From Legionella lytica (GTDB lineage: Bacteria; Pseudomonadota; Gammaproteobacteria; Legionellales; Legionellaceae): DNA of 64,000 bases. The notes under the pieces were generated by a model. It did not search any database and was not told where the DNA came from. It saw only the letters and a program-made list of their open reading frames with translations. Shown here one piece after another: positions 1 to 8,995 of the stretch. The translations under genes and the position numbers were made by a program. The stretch lies in assembly GCF_023921225.1 (NCBI RefSeq), contig NZ_CP071527.1, forward strand, positions 1,002,001 through 1,066,000, in the 5' to 3' direction. Each line of letters starts with the position of its first letter. The stretch's first letter is position 1.

Positions 1-1
1 A

Positions 2-700
2 TTCTTATGTGAACAATTGGAGAAACGAATTAATCAACGTGTTCCTGTTCCTTATTTAATTAAAGAAGCTTATTTTTGTGATTTGCCATTTTATGTGGAT
101 GAGCGCGTATTAATTCCTCGCTCTCCTATAGCTGAATTGATTAATCAGCAATTTACTCCTTGGATTGAGGCGGACAAAGTTGGCCGCATATTGGATTTAT
201 GTACGGGAAGTGGTTGTATTGCCATCGCTTGCTGTTATGCCTTCCCTGAAGCTCAGGTTGATGCAGTAGATATTTCTAGCGAAGCACTGGCCGTTGCTGC
301 CATCAATTGTGAAGAGCTTGGTGTTGACGAGCAACTTACTCTAATTGAATCGGATTGTTTCGCCAAAGTGCCTAAGGCCCGCTATGATTTAATTGTGAGT
401 AATCCTCCTTATGTTGGTAAGGAAGAAATGCAGACCTTACCGGATGAGTTTCGACATGAACCAGTGTTGGCTTTAGAGACAGGAAATAACGGTTTGGCCA
501 TTGTAGAAGACATCTTAAGAAATGCTCATGAATACCTTAGTGACCATGGAATTTTAGTTGTGGAAGTGGGTAACAGTGAAGAAATACTAAATGATGCTTA
601 TCCACATGTTCCATTTACCTGGTTGGATATGAGTCATGGCGGGCAAGGGGTGTTCTTGTTAACGAAACAGCAATTGGACGAATACTTCAATGTCAGGTAA
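2..700 (+). CDS. prmB: Ribosomal protein L3 glutamine N5-methyltransferase (5' end outside window)
   Basis: The reading frame is open to the left edge, so the gene begins outside the window and only the C-terminal part of about 230 residues is seen. It carries the SAM-binding motif ([12 protein letters not shown]), an acidic loop (VDAVDIS) and the NPPY catalytic motif ([11 protein letters not shown]) typical of HemK/PrmA-B glutamine methyltransferases. PrmB methylates a glutamine of ribosomal protein L3. The start of aroC overlaps its last codons, as in many gammaproteobacteria where prmB precedes aroC; that context favours PrmB over PrmC. Confidence 0.9.
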   Translation, partial: FLCEQLEKRINQRVPVPYLIKEAYFCDLPFYVDERVLIPRSPIAELINQQFTPWIEADKVGRILDLCTGSGCIAIACCYAFPEAQVDAVDISSEALAVAAINCEELGVDEQLTLIESDCFAKVPKARYDLIVSNPPYVGKEEMQTLPDEFRHEPVLALETGNNGLAIVEDILRNAHEYLSDHGILVVEVGNSEEILNDAYPHVPFTWLDMSHGGQGVFLLTKQQLDEYFNVR

Positions 701-1745
701 TACCTTTGGAAGCTTATTTACCGTCACAACCTTTGGTGAAAGTCATGGCCCGGCTATTGGGTGTATTGTCGATGGTTGTCCTCCAGGCATGGAATTACGC
801 GAGGAGGATATCCAGCCTTTTTTAGATAAGCGTAAACCGGGGCAGTCTAAATACACCACGCAACGGAGAGAAGACGATAAGGTGCAAATTCTTTCCGGTG
901 TTTTTGAAGGAAAAACGACCGGAACACCAATTGCTTTATTGATCCCAAATATGGATCAGCGTTCACGTGATTATGAGGAAATAAAGGAGCTGTTTCGCCC
1001 TGGTCATGCTGATTTTACTTATCACCATAAATATGGCCATCGTGATTATCGCGGCGGCGGACGTTCTTCCGCGCGTGAAACCGCAGCTCGAGTTGCTGCT
1101 GGTGCGATTGCGCGCTTGTATTTACAGCGCCATTTGCAAGTGGAGATTGTTGGTTATCTGGAGCAAATGGGTGATTTAGTCTTGCATTTTGATCATGAGC
1201 AGGAAATTAATAATAATCCATTTTTCTGCCCGAATAATCAACAGATTGAAGCACTGGCAGAGTATATTGATCGTTTGCGTCGGCAAGGTGATTCGGTTGG
1301 TGCCCGAGTTAAGGTTGTTGCCAAAAATGTGCCGGTAGGCTTGGGAGATCCGGTATTTGATAAACTGGATGCGACCTTAGCTTTTGCTATGATGTCGATT
1401 AATGCAGTCAAAGGTGTTGAGATTGGGGCAGGTTTTACCGCGGTTAACCAGTTAGGTTCTGTTCATCGCGATCAAATGTCAAAAGAAGGTTTTTTAAGTA
1501 ATAATGCGGGTGGAATTTTAGGTGGGATTTCTACTGGGCAAAATATAGAAGTCAGTATGGCTTTAAAACCCACCTCGAGTATTACCACTCCAGGCAAAAC
1601 AATGAATGTTTCTGGCGAAGAGGTGGCTGTTGTGACTAAGGGGCGCCATGATCCCTGCGTGGGAATTAGAGCAGTGCCTATCGCTGAGGCAATGATGGCA
1701 TTAGTGCTGATGGACCATTATCTACGGCAAAAGGCAATACAATAA
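690..1745 (+). CDS. aroC: Chorismate synthase
   Basis: Last enzyme of the shikimate pathway, converting 5-enolpyruvylshikimate-3-phosphate to chorismate with reduced FMN. The 351-residue length is normal. Signature segments are visible: GESHGPAIG near the N-terminus, the [18 protein letters not shown] block in the middle, and GGISTGQ with KPTSSI near residues 270-300. Its ATG lies inside the end of prmB (11-base overlap) without a strong ribosome binding site, suggesting translational coupling. asd follows 11 bases after the stop, so prmB-aroC-asd looks like one operon. Confidence 0.96.
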   Translation: MSGNTFGSLFTVTTFGESHGPAIGCIVDGCPPGMELREEDIQPFLDKRKPGQSKYTTQRREDDKVQILSGVFEGKTTGTPIALLIPNMDQRSRDYEEIKELFRPGHADFTYHHKYGHRDYRGGGRSSARETAARVAAGAIARLYLQRHLQVEIVGYLEQMGDLVLHFDHEQEINNNPFFCPNNQQIEALAEYIDRLRRQGDSVGARVKVVAKNVPVGLGDPVFDKLDATLAFAMMSINAVKGVEIGAGFTAVNQLGSVHRDQMSKEGFLSNNAGGILGGISTGQNIEVSMALKPTSSITTPGKTMNVSGEEVAVVTKGRHDPCVGIRAVPIAEAMMALVLMDHYLRQKAIQ

Positions 1746-1756
1746 AAGAGGGCATA

Positions 1757-2779
1757 ATGAGCATAGAATTAAATGTAGCTATAGTAGGTGTTACGGGGGC
1801 TGTTGGCGAAACCTTTCTAACTGTTTTAGAAGAGCGTCAGCTTCCAATTAGGAACCTTTATCCTTTAGCTAGTTCTCGTTCAGTGGGTAAGACCATTACG
1901 TTTAATAAGCAACAATTCGATGTTTTGGATTTAGCTGAATTCGATTTTAGCCAGGCAGATATTGCTTTGTTTTCTGCGGGGGGTGCGGTATCTAAAGAGT
2001 ATGCTCCTAAGGCTGCGGCAGCAGGTTGTATTGTTATTGATAACAGTTCATGCTTTCGTTATGAAGAGGACATTCCTCTAGTGGTTCCTGAGGTTAATCC
2101 ACACCGTATTGCAGATTATCGAAATAGAAACATTATTGCGAATCCTAATTGCTCCACGATTCAAATGGTGGTTGCGCTAAAACCGCTTTATGATGCAGCA
2201 GGGATTTCACGAATTAATGTAGCTACTTACCAATCAGTTTCTGGTACTGGGAAAAAAGCAATTAGTGAGCTTATTTCACAAGTAGGGGATTTGCTCAATG
2301 GCCGACCAGGGAAAGTTGGTGTTTATCCCCAGCAGATCGCCTTTAATGCGATTCCTCACATTGACCAATTTGAAGATAACGGATATACCCGTGAAGAAAT
2401 GAAGATGGTTTGGGAAACACGCAAAATTATGGAAGATGCAGAGATTTTAGTGAATCCAACTGCGGTGCGTGTACCGGTGATTTATGGTCATTCAGAGGCA
2501 ATTCATGTGGAGTTAAAACGCCCCATGTCTGCGACTGAGGCACGTGCTCTTCTTTCTAAAGCTCCCGGGGTTCAGGTAGTTGATAATCCCGCTAAAGCCA
2601 GCTACCCCACGGTGCTAAAAAATGCAGTAGGGCATGATGATGTATTTGTCGGCCGTATTCGTGAAGATCTCTCTCATCCCAATGGATTAAATTTGTGGGT
2701 GGTTGCGGATAATATCCGTAAGGGCGCTGCATCTAATGCGGTGCAAATTGCGGAGATTCTGCAAAGGGAATATTTGTAG
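1757..2779 (+). CDS. asd: Aspartate-semialdehyde dehydrogenase
   Basis: Reduces aspartyl-4-phosphate to aspartate semialdehyde with NADPH, the branch to lysine/diaminopimelate, threonine and methionine. The protein has 340 residues with the N-terminal nucleotide-binding motif GVTGAVG, the catalytic cysteine in NPNCST (Cys132), the QSVSGTG stretch and the substrate-binding GHSEAIHVE segment. A GAGGG ribosome binding site precedes the ATG. It sits directly behind aroC. The first lysine-pathway enzyme, dapA, begins at the far right of the window, but the two are 61 kb apart and not co-transcribed. Confidence 0.95.
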   Translation: MSIELNVAIVGVTGAVGETFLTVLEERQLPIRNLYPLASSRSVGKTITFNKQQFDVLDLAEFDFSQADIALFSAGGAVSKEYAPKAAAAGCIVIDNSSCFRYEEDIPLVVPEVNPHRIADYRNRNIIANPNCSTIQMVVALKPLYDAAGISRINVATYQSVSGTGKKAISELISQVGDLLNGRPGKVGVYPQQIAFNAIPHIDQFEDNGYTREEMKMVWETRKIMEDAEILVNPTAVRVPVIYGHSEAIHVELKRPMSATEARALLSKAPGVQVVDNPAKASYPTVLKNAVGHDDVFVGRIREDLSHPNGLNLWVVADNIRKGAASNAVQIAEILQREYL

Positions 2780-2809
2780 CGAGAGGATAACTCCTCACTT
2801 CGCTCCCCT

Positions 2810-2853
2810 GATTGCTTCGCTGCGCTCGCAATTGCGAGCGCAGCGAAGCAATC
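2810..2853. repeat. 44-bp perfect palindrome downstream of asd
   Basis: Both halves pair without mismatch: the left arm GATTGCTTCGCTGCGCTCGC is the exact reverse complement of the right arm, with AATT at the centre. It lies about 30 bases after the asd stop. It resembles the dispersed GC-rich palindromes containing GAAGCAATC that I remember from several bacterial genomes. There is no T-run, so it is not a classical terminator, although the RNA hairpin would be very stable. Confidence 0.85.
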
Positions 2854-3014
2854 CAGAGGCGACAGCGTGAAAAATTTAATTACCAGCAACATCTTGAAAA
2901 AGACAGCCGACGCCCACATTAAGTTAATAGTGACATTTTGCTTAACACCAGATACATTTAACAGAATGTACTGCAATTAGCCATAAAGTTTTTTTAGGTA
3001 TATACTCAGTAATT

Positions 3015-3419
3015 ATGAGCACTAAAGTAACGATTCCAGACACCAATTTGCCCACAACCCGAAGGGTTGAGAGTAGTTATTTTGCCGCCGAAACCAAAGA
3101 TATGGAGCGCAGAAGGCGCCTTATGGAACAAGATGGCGAACGCAGAATAGCTCGTGTCAATGCACGTGAACATAACACCAATGATAATATTGGGGATACC
3201 CCTGAAGAAGCAGCAGATAACGGTATGCTTCAACATCCTTATCTAAATAATCCGCGTTTTGATGGAATTGATCCGAATGTTAATCCGGAACCTCCGCTAA
3301 ATAGTGAAGCGCGCCGCGAATATGATAATAAGCGCCGTGAGCAAGAAAAAGAGAAGCAATTACGCTTGGGGAACATGCCTAAATATAGTAATGCACCTAC
3401 ACCTAGAGGGCCTTACTAA
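3015..3419 (+). CDS. Small charged protein of unknown function, next to the AnkH-like gene
   Basis: I do not recognise this 134-residue protein. It is hydrophilic, rich in Arg, Glu, Asn and Pro, with no signal peptide or membrane segment; residues about 30-55 and 100-120 are strongly charged and probably helical, and the C-terminus is proline/asparagine-rich. No clear ribosome binding site precedes the ATG. Its stop overlaps the start of the ankyrin protein gene (TAATG), so the two are almost certainly translated from one message. A partner or chaperone role is only a guess from this coupling. Confidence 0.75.
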   Translation: MSTKVTIPDTNLPTTRRVESSYFAAETKDMERRRRLMEQDGERRIARVNAREHNTNDNIGDTPEEAADNGMLQHPYLNNPRFDGIDPNVNPEPPLNSEARREYDNKRREQEKEKQLRLGNMPKYSNAPTPRGPY

Positions 3420-4819
3420 TGACGATTGCTAATGACATTATCAGTCATCGCATGCCTGATTTTGATGCTTATGTACGCGCTGGCGATTCTTTAGACGATA
3501 TTGACGAATATGGTTTTACGCCACTTATTGAATGTGCCATCACCCGTCAACCTAAAATTGCAGCACAATTGCTTGCACGTAAAGTTGATGTGAACGGACT
3601 CGATGTGGCTGGGAATACGCCTCTGCACTGGGCTGTTGATAATAATGACATGGATATGGTGCGTTTATTATTAGAACATGGTGCTAATGCCAATGCGTAT
3701 ACCCGCAGCGGGCTTTCCATCTTGGTATATCCTGTACTGCGTGGCCAAGATCCATTAAAACATCTATTATATCAATACGGTGCGCGACTTGATTTTGCTT
3801 TAGATTTCATCAATGGCAAGCTTTTAGGTCATCGTTTTGAATTACAAGGTGACGTCGATATAGTCAATGCTCAAGGCGAATTTATTGAGTTGGATTATGA
3901 AGGCTTTATGCTGGAGTTTACCGTTGCTGTACTTAAAGACTCCTTAAGACGGTTTACCAGCAGCTATTCAACGCGCCATTTACGCGATTATTTTCCTCTA
4001 TTGTATGTAATTATTGATGCCTTTAATGATGCGGCAGAGTTGTTACAATTCCAACATATTCCCATGTTACAAGATCAGCATTTTGCCCGCATGCAGCAAA
4101 TATTACAGGCGCCCATGTTGATTCTTCCTGCAGCAAGCCGAGGACATGCCATGGGTTTTATCCGTTTTGGGCAGTGGTGGGCAAAAATAGATCGGGGTGA
4201 AAATAGTACAAAAGAAGGCACGGTTAATATTTATCAAATTACCCGTCCTGAAGCAATTAACTTAAACTTCTTACAAAATTTTATGTATAAGAAGCAAAGC
4301 CGACGTTATTTCCATCAGCAAATTAATCAGCAGTTAGGCTTAATTCCTGTCGCACGCATGCCAATTAGTCCTCAGATTGCTGGGAACTGTTCTTGGGCCA
4401 ATATACAAGCTATAGTCCCTGTCGCTTATGCCATTCAAGGAATTATTACGCAAAATGCCTTTAATCCAGCACCTGCGATGAAACTCTATGATGAATGGGT
4501 GGAATGGGACAAAGATCGTGCGTTGGATGAATGCATACAACGTTTTTATTTGGCAAATCCTCAACGAAAGGCAAGTATTGCTGCGATGTTGGGTGGGGTG
4601 TTATTTCAAGCTTGTGAATTTAGTCAAATCAAGCACTTAGAACGAGCGGAGAAAATACTCCATATTTTAATGTTGGATGATTATTATTATATTTTAAAAA
4701 GTTATCTAACTGAGTATTGTATTAATCGTTTCACTAAAAAAGGTAATAATTTACTCAAGATTCTTGATGATTGTGGCATTAATCCCAATATCGGAGTCAA
4801 TCCAATTGCTGCTGAGTAG
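3419..4819 (+). CDS. ankH: Ankyrin-repeat Dot/Icm effector, AnkH/LegA3-like
   Basis: The 466-residue protein has N-terminal ankyrin repeats (GFTPLIECAI near 32-41, GNTPLHWAVDNND near 64-76, followed by MVRLLLEHGANANA and a weaker repeat ending YGARLD). The C-terminal half has His243 in SRGHAMGF, Asp258 in KIDRG and Cys324 in GNCSWAN, an order and context like papain-fold cysteine proteases. AnkH (lpg2300) of L. pneumophila is a core effector found across the genus; published work describes ankyrin repeats joined to a cysteine-protease-like domain and binding to host LARP7. The assignment rests on architecture, length and proximity to asd/aroC. It would be injected into the host cell. Enzymatic activity is not shown by the sequence. 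Confidence 0.82.
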   Translation: MTIANDIISHRMPDFDAYVRAGDSLDDIDEYGFTPLIECAITRQPKIAAQLLARKVDVNGLDVAGNTPLHWAVDNNDMDMVRLLLEHGANANAYTRSGLSILVYPVLRGQDPLKHLLYQYGARLDFALDFINGKLLGHRFELQGDVDIVNAQGEFIELDYEGFMLEFTVAVLKDSLRRFTSSYSTRHLRDYFPLLYVIIDAFNDAAELLQFQHIPMLQDQHFARMQQILQAPMLILPAASRGHAMGFIRFGQWWAKIDRGENSTKEGTVNIYQITRPEAINLNFLQNFMYKKQSRRYFHQQINQQLGLIPVARMPISPQIAGNCSWANIQAIVPVAYAIQGIITQNAFNPAPAMKLYDEWVEWDKDRALDECIQRFYLANPQRKASIAAMLGGVLFQACEFSQIKHLERAEKILHILMLDDYYYILKSYLTEYCINRFTKKGNNLLKILDDCGINPNIGVNPIAAE

Positions 4820-4933
4820 TTATTGCAACCCGCCGCTCAAAATAATCTATACTTAAAAAGCATATTATGATGCTGTATCAAACAATTGGCGCGAACCTTT
4901 AGCACCTATTGTGTAATTAATAAGGAGATTGTT

Positions 4934-5113
4934 ATGTTACATTGGGCGGTCATATTCTTGCTGATTGCAATTGTTGCAGGTTTATTCGGTTTTAGAGGTG
5001 TTGCTTCAACTGCTACAAATATAGCTAAAGTCTTATTCTTTTTGTTTATTGTCATCTTTATTATTATGCTGGTTATGAGTTTATTTGGAGCTAGTCCAAA
5101 CGTCGTACCTTAA
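4934..5113 (+). CDS. DUF1328 small membrane protein
   Basis: A 59-residue protein with two hydrophobic helices (residues about 4-20 and 31-50) separated by the GFRGVASTATNIAK loop, which is the hallmark of the DUF1328/YtjA family of tiny inner-membrane proteins. The function of the family is unknown. An in-frame upstream ATG exists, but the start at 4934 is chosen because AAGGAG sits 8 bases before it and family members begin with the tryptophan-containing hydrophobic stretch (MLHWAV). Confidence 0.88.
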   Translation: MLHWAVIFLLIAIVAGLFGFRGVASTATNIAKVLFFLFIVIFIIMLVMSLFGASPNVVP

Positions 5114-5131
5114 TTACCTTTACCCACCACA

Positions 5132-5164
5132 TGTAGCCCGTATTAGACGGAGTCGTAATACGGG
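5132..5164. repeat. Short inverted repeat, CCCGTATTA family
   Basis: CCCGTATTA and TAATACGGG form a 9-bp stem around GACGGAGTCG. The element lies between the DUF1328 gene and the convergent alcohol dehydrogenase gene. A close relative occurs at 19847-19884, also between convergent genes, so the two form a dispersed family. Confidence 0.75.
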
Positions 5165-5205
5165 GGGGTGTGGCCGCTACGCATAATACAGATGAGCTAC
5201 AGTGC

Positions 5206-6249
5206 TTATAGCGAGGCCATATCAATCACAAAACGGTAACGCACATCACTTTTTACTACGCGCTCATACGCCTCATTAACTTTCTGCATGGAGATTAATT
5301 CAATATCAGAAACAATATTATGTTTTCCACAAAAATCGAGCATTTCTTGGGTTTCTTTTATACCACCAATCAATGAACCAGCCAAAGTCAGACGCTTACC
5401 AATAAGAGCGAAGGCATGTATTGGAATTTCATCTGATGGTACGCCGACCACAACCATCGCCCCATCACGTTTTAGCAGGTTTAAGTATTGAGTCCAATCT
5501 AATTTAGCGGAAACTGTGCAAATGATAAGATCAAAATGGTTCGCTAGTTTAGTAAAAGTTTGCGAGTCGGAGGTTGCATAGAAGTGATCAGCTCCTAAAC
5601 GTTTCGCATCAGCTTCTTTGTTCATTGAATGGCTCAACACAGAAACCTCAGCTCCCATTGCGTGAGCGAGTTTTACTCCCATATGCCCTAAACCACCTAA
5701 ACCTAAGATAGCGACACGTTTTCCAGGGCCTGTATTCCAATGTCTAAGTGGCGAATATAAGGTAATACCCGCGCAGAGAAGGGGAGCGGCTGCATCCATC
5801 GGTAAGTTTTCAGGAACGCGTAACACATAATTTTCATCCACAACGATTTTTGTGGAGTATCCACCTTGAGTTGCCTCACTACCATCACGAGTTCTACCGT
5901 TATAGGTCAGTGTTGCTCCTTCGTCACAATATTGTTCTAAATCTTCTTTGCAATTAACGCACTTGCGGCATGAATCAACAAAACAACCCACGCCAACACG
6001 ATCTCCTTCTTTAAAACGGCTTACCCCTGGACCAACTTTACTCACAGTTCCAATGATTTCATGTCCTGGAACCATCGGAAAAGCAGAACCACCCCATTCA
6101 TCACGAACTTGGTGAATGTCTGAGTGGCAAACTCCACAATAATGAATATCGATTAAGACATCATTTTTTCCTACTTCACGCCGGTTAAATTCATAAGGTG
6201 TTAGTGGTGATTTGGGATCATGGGCAGCATATCCTTTTACAGGTATCAT
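5206..6249 (-). CDS. Zinc-dependent alcohol/aldehyde dehydrogenase (YahK/cinnamyl type)
   Basis: A medium-chain dehydrogenase/reductase of 347 residues. Catalytic zinc ligands are seen at Cys38 (HYCGVCHSD) and the GHE motif; the structural zinc lobe is the four-cysteine segment [15 protein letters not shown]; the Rossmann motif is GLGGLGHMG near residue 180. The sequence pattern places it in the NADPH-preferring YahK/CAD branch that reduces a broad range of aldehydes. It is transcribed alone, with AAGGAC a few bases upstream of the ATG. The physiological substrate is unknown. Confidence 0.9.
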   Translation of the reverse strand: MIPVKGYAAHDPKSPLTPYEFNRREVGKNDVLIDIHYCGVCHSDIHQVRDEWGGSAFPMVPGHEIIGTVSKVGPGVSRFKEGDRVGVGCFVDSCRKCVNCKEDLEQYCDEGATLTYNGRTRDGSEATQGGYSTKIVVDENYVLRVPENLPMDAAAPLLCAGITLYSPLRHWNTGPGKRVAILGLGGLGHMGVKLAHAMGAEVSVLSHSMNKEADAKRLGADHFYATSDSQTFTKLANHFDLIICTVSAKLDWTQYLNLLKRDGAMVVVGVPSDEIPIHAFALIGKRLTLAGSLIGGIKETQEMLDFCGKHNIVSDIELISMQKVNEAYERVVKSDVRYRFVIDMASL

Positions 6250-6368
6250 TTTTAGTCCTTTAAGAAGTGATAATGAATCTAAAAGATAGGGTGCTTTGAC
6301 CTAACCGTCAAGCATTGTGATTATATGGTAGGGGGGAAATTTATGACACTTGCTTACGTATATTTGGC

Positions 6369-6399
6369 CGAATCACCGCGGTCAGACCGCGGTAATTCG
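6369..6399. repeat. Palindrome, CGAATTACCGCGG family, downstream of rne
   Basis: Two arms with the pattern CGAATyACCGCGGT and ACCGCGGTAATTCG flank a short loop, 10 bases after the rne stop. On the rne strand it could form a stable hairpin and may shape the 3' end of the rne message. Related copies or half copies lie at 14023-14051, 27353-27367 and 54848-54859. Confidence 0.75.
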
Positions 6400-6408
6400 A
6401 ACAAAAAA

Positions 6409-8388
6409 TTATTTTTCGACTTGTTCTTTAGGTGTAGATTCTCTTTTTTTATTGCCTTCACGTGGCGCAGAAGAACGGGAACCTTGTTGGTTGGTATTTG
6501 ATCTGCGGCGTTGTTGTTGCTGCGGTTGTTGGCCGGCATTCGCATTACCCGGATTGGCAGCCGCATTTCCTGTACGTTGCTGTTGATTACCGCTTGGACG
6601 ACGTCTACGTTGTTGTGGCTTACGCTCACCACCTGTACCACGGGGGTTTGATTTCCCTTGGTTTTGATTACGAGGATGTGTTTTCTTCGTTTGGCTAGGT
6701 TCCGCGGTTGTTGATGTTTCAGTAGGCCCACCAAATAAACTTGACCACAAACGTTTAATCAAGCCGTTATGTAGGTTTTTAGGTGTAGGATGACCTGCAA
6801 ATGGTTTTACTGCCGGTTCATCGCGAACAGCTGTCTCTTGCTCATTACTTGTAACCTGTAACTCAGGTTGCTGAATTAAGCTATAACTTGGTTTTTTAGT
6901 CTTACCTACGTTATCTTCTTTCAGGCGAGTAATTGTATATTGAGGTGAATGCAGGTAAGGATTAGCAATAATCATTACTGAAACACTATGTCTTTTTTCA
7001 ATTTCTCGGATGAAACTGCGTTTTTCATTCATAATGAAGGTAGCCATTTCAGGAGGAAGCTGGACTTGTATTTCAGCGGTCTTCTCCTTTAGTGCTTCTT
7101 CTTCAATAAGACGGGTAATAGAAAGTCCGTGTGATTGAATATTACGTACAGTACCGCGGCCTTCACAGCGAGGGCAAACTTCTTGAGCGGTTTCACCTAA
7201 AGATAATCTTAGGCGTTGACGTGACATTTCTAATAAACCAAAGCGAGAAATACGACCAACTTGGATGCGTGCTCTATCTGCTTGTAATGCTTCTTTTAAG
7301 CGGTTTTCAACATCACGTTGGTTTTTGCTAGAGCTCATATCGATGAAATCGATAACCACTAGGCCACCTAAGTCACGCAGACGTAACTGACGTGCAATTT
7401 CATCCGCTGCTTCAATATTAGTGTTGAATGCAGTTGCTTCAATATCAGAACCACCAGTAGCTTTCGCTGAGTTAACGTCAATTGAAACCAGAGCTTCAGT
7501 TCTGTCGATAACCAATGCACCACCAGAAGGTAGCATTACTTGGCGTTGGTATGCTGTTTCTATTTGGCTTTCAATTTGATAGAAATTAAACAGTGGAATG
7601 CTGCTATTGTATAACTTCAAATTAGGTAAAAACTCAGGCTTTACGCGCTCAATATATTGTTTTGCTTTGATGTAAGAAATCTGATCATCAATAATAATTT
7701 CACTAATTGATTTACGCAGATTATCGCGAATAGAACGAATAATTACATCGCCTTCCTGATGGATTAGACAAGGTGATAATTCTGTATTGTAAGCTTGTTT
7801 GATGGATTGCCATTGATTACATAACATATCTAAGTCGTCTTGTAATTCTTCCTGGCTTTTACCCACGCCTGCAGTACGGATAATAAGACCCATATCATCA
7901 GGAAGCGTCAAGGCATTTAAGGTTTCACGTAATTCATCACGCTCATCCCCTTCAATCCGTCTGGAAATACCGCCCGAACGAGGATTGTTTGGCATTAATA
8001 CCAAATAACAACCCGCTAAGGTAATAAAGGTAGTTAACGCAGCACCTTTGTTTCCGCGCTCTTCTTTGTCTACCTGAATTAATAATTCCTGGCCTTCGCG
8101 AATTAACGAAGTAATAGGTGGCTTATCATCGCCAAAATCATCAGGATTTTTACTTAAATATTCAGGTGCAATTTCTTTAAGAGGTAAGAAACCTTGGCGT
8201 TTTGAACCATATTCTACGAAAACTGCATCAAGACTTGGCTCGCGACGGGTAACGGTCGCTTTATAAATGTTACCTTTTTTCTTTACTTCTCCTGGGCATT
8301 CAATGTCCAGGTCAAACAAACGATTGTCTTTAATAAGTGCAACGCGAACCTCTTCAGTTTGCGTGGCATTAATTAACATTTTTTCCAT
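6409..8388 (-). CDS. rne: Ribonuclease E, short C-terminal tail
   Basis: Essential endoribonuclease of mRNA decay and rRNA/tRNA maturation. The start at 8388 is chosen because MEKMLINATQ matches the E. coli N-terminus (MKRMLINATQ); an in-frame ATG four codons earlier is possible. Seen are the S1 domain (about 37-120), the DNase-I-like catalytic region with Asp304 (SIDVNSAK) and Asp347 (VVIDF), and the Zn-link CPRCEGRG that supports tetramers. The 659-residue protein ends in a roughly 140-residue tail rich in Arg, Gln, Asn and Pro, far shorter than the roughly 530-residue scaffold of the E. coli enzyme. It is divergent from rluC as in E. coli. Confidence 0.93.
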   Translation of the reverse strand: MEKMLINATQTEEVRVALIKDNRLFDLDIECPGEVKKKGNIYKATVTRREPSLDAVFVEYGSKRQGFLPLKEIAPEYLSKNPDDFGDDKPPITSLIREGQELLIQVDKEERGNKGAALTTFITLAGCYLVLMPNNPRSGGISRRIEGDERDELRETLNALTLPDDMGLIIRTAGVGKSQEELQDDLDMLCNQWQSIKQAYNTELSPCLIHQEGDVIIRSIRDNLRKSISEIIIDDQISYIKAKQYIERVKPEFLPNLKLYNSSIPLFNFYQIESQIETAYQRQVMLPSGGALVIDRTEALVSIDVNSAKATGGSDIEATAFNTNIEAADEIARQLRLRDLGGLVVIDFIDMSSSKNQRDVENRLKEALQADRARIQVGRISRFGLLEMSRQRLRLSLGETAQEVCPRCEGRGTVRNIQSHGLSITRLIEEEALKEKTAEIQVQLPPEMATFIMNEKRSFIREIEKRHSVSVMIIANPYLHSPQYTITRLKEDNVGKTKKPSYSLIQQPELQVTSNEQETAVRDEPAVKPFAGHPTPKNLHNGLIKRLWSSLFGGPTETSTTAEPSQTKKTHPRNQNQGKSNPRGTGGERKPQQRRRRPSGNQQQRTGNAAANPGNANAGQQPQQQQRRRSNTNQQGSRSSAPREGNKKRESTPKEQVEK

Positions 8389-8995
8389 CTGTAACCCCAT
8401 GTTTAGGGCGCTTTCATTTAAGTTACGATAGTGTAAGGCTCAATATATCTTAGAGGTTCATCTTTTGAACAGTAAGAGAAGTGATCTTTAAGCGAATCCG
8501 CAGCCGTGTGGACAGACTTTACGCATGTTCCCTGAATCATTGGAGGTGCATACTGGGTAATATACTGAATACGAACCAAACACGTAAAAAGGAGACGTGT
8601 AAAAGTCTTAATGTAATTCGCAGTCGGTATAAAGCATGTCTGGCATGCGTAGGTTTCTGTCAAGTATGTGATCAATTTGTCTCTGGCATATTGGTTCGCT
8701 TCCTTATATCTCTAAGCTTAAATGGAAGCGCGATTTTTCTGTAACTAGTTGCCTTATACCCTGTTATCCTTGTGCTGCGCTGTGTTTGCAGACTCAAAAT
8801 TGGGCCTGCTGATAAGTTCACCTTCTTAGCCAAAAATGGCCTGGAATAGCGAGTTATAAACAGATACCCTGGTAGTGCGGTAAATAGTTACGCTTTTTTT
8901 ATATTTATGCGTTATAATTCGGTTGCATGGAATCATTTCCACGCTACAGGCGATCATATCAAAAAAAACACGCCCAGAAAACAGGTTTATTGACA
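8389..8995. promoter_or_regulatory. rne-rluC divergent intergenic region
   Basis: About 600 bases without a convincing gene. Overlapping open frames of 85-87 codons exist on both strands but show no family resemblance and no good ribosome binding site. In E. coli the same gap holds the long rne 5' leader through which RNase E controls its own mRNA, and the rluC promoter; a leader of similar length here is an inference from size and position. Confidence 0.55.
8913..8918 (+). promoter_or_regulatory. Candidate -10 box for rluC
   Basis: A perfect TATAAT lies 77 bases before the rluC start. No good -35 hexamer is present at the right distance, so this is only a candidate. Confidence 0.4.

Noticed and set aside
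2674..2976. 100-codon minus-strand frame over the asd 3' end and the palindrome
   Set aside because: It overlaps asd and its middle is just translated palindrome.
6354..6734. Frames overlapping the low-complexity end of rne
   Set aside because: Caused by the repetitive Gln/Arg/Asn codons of the RNase E tail; no independent support.
8418..8744. Overlapping 85-87 codon frames on both strands between rne and rluC
   Set aside because: No family resemblance, no good ribosome binding site, and the place is the expected rne leader.
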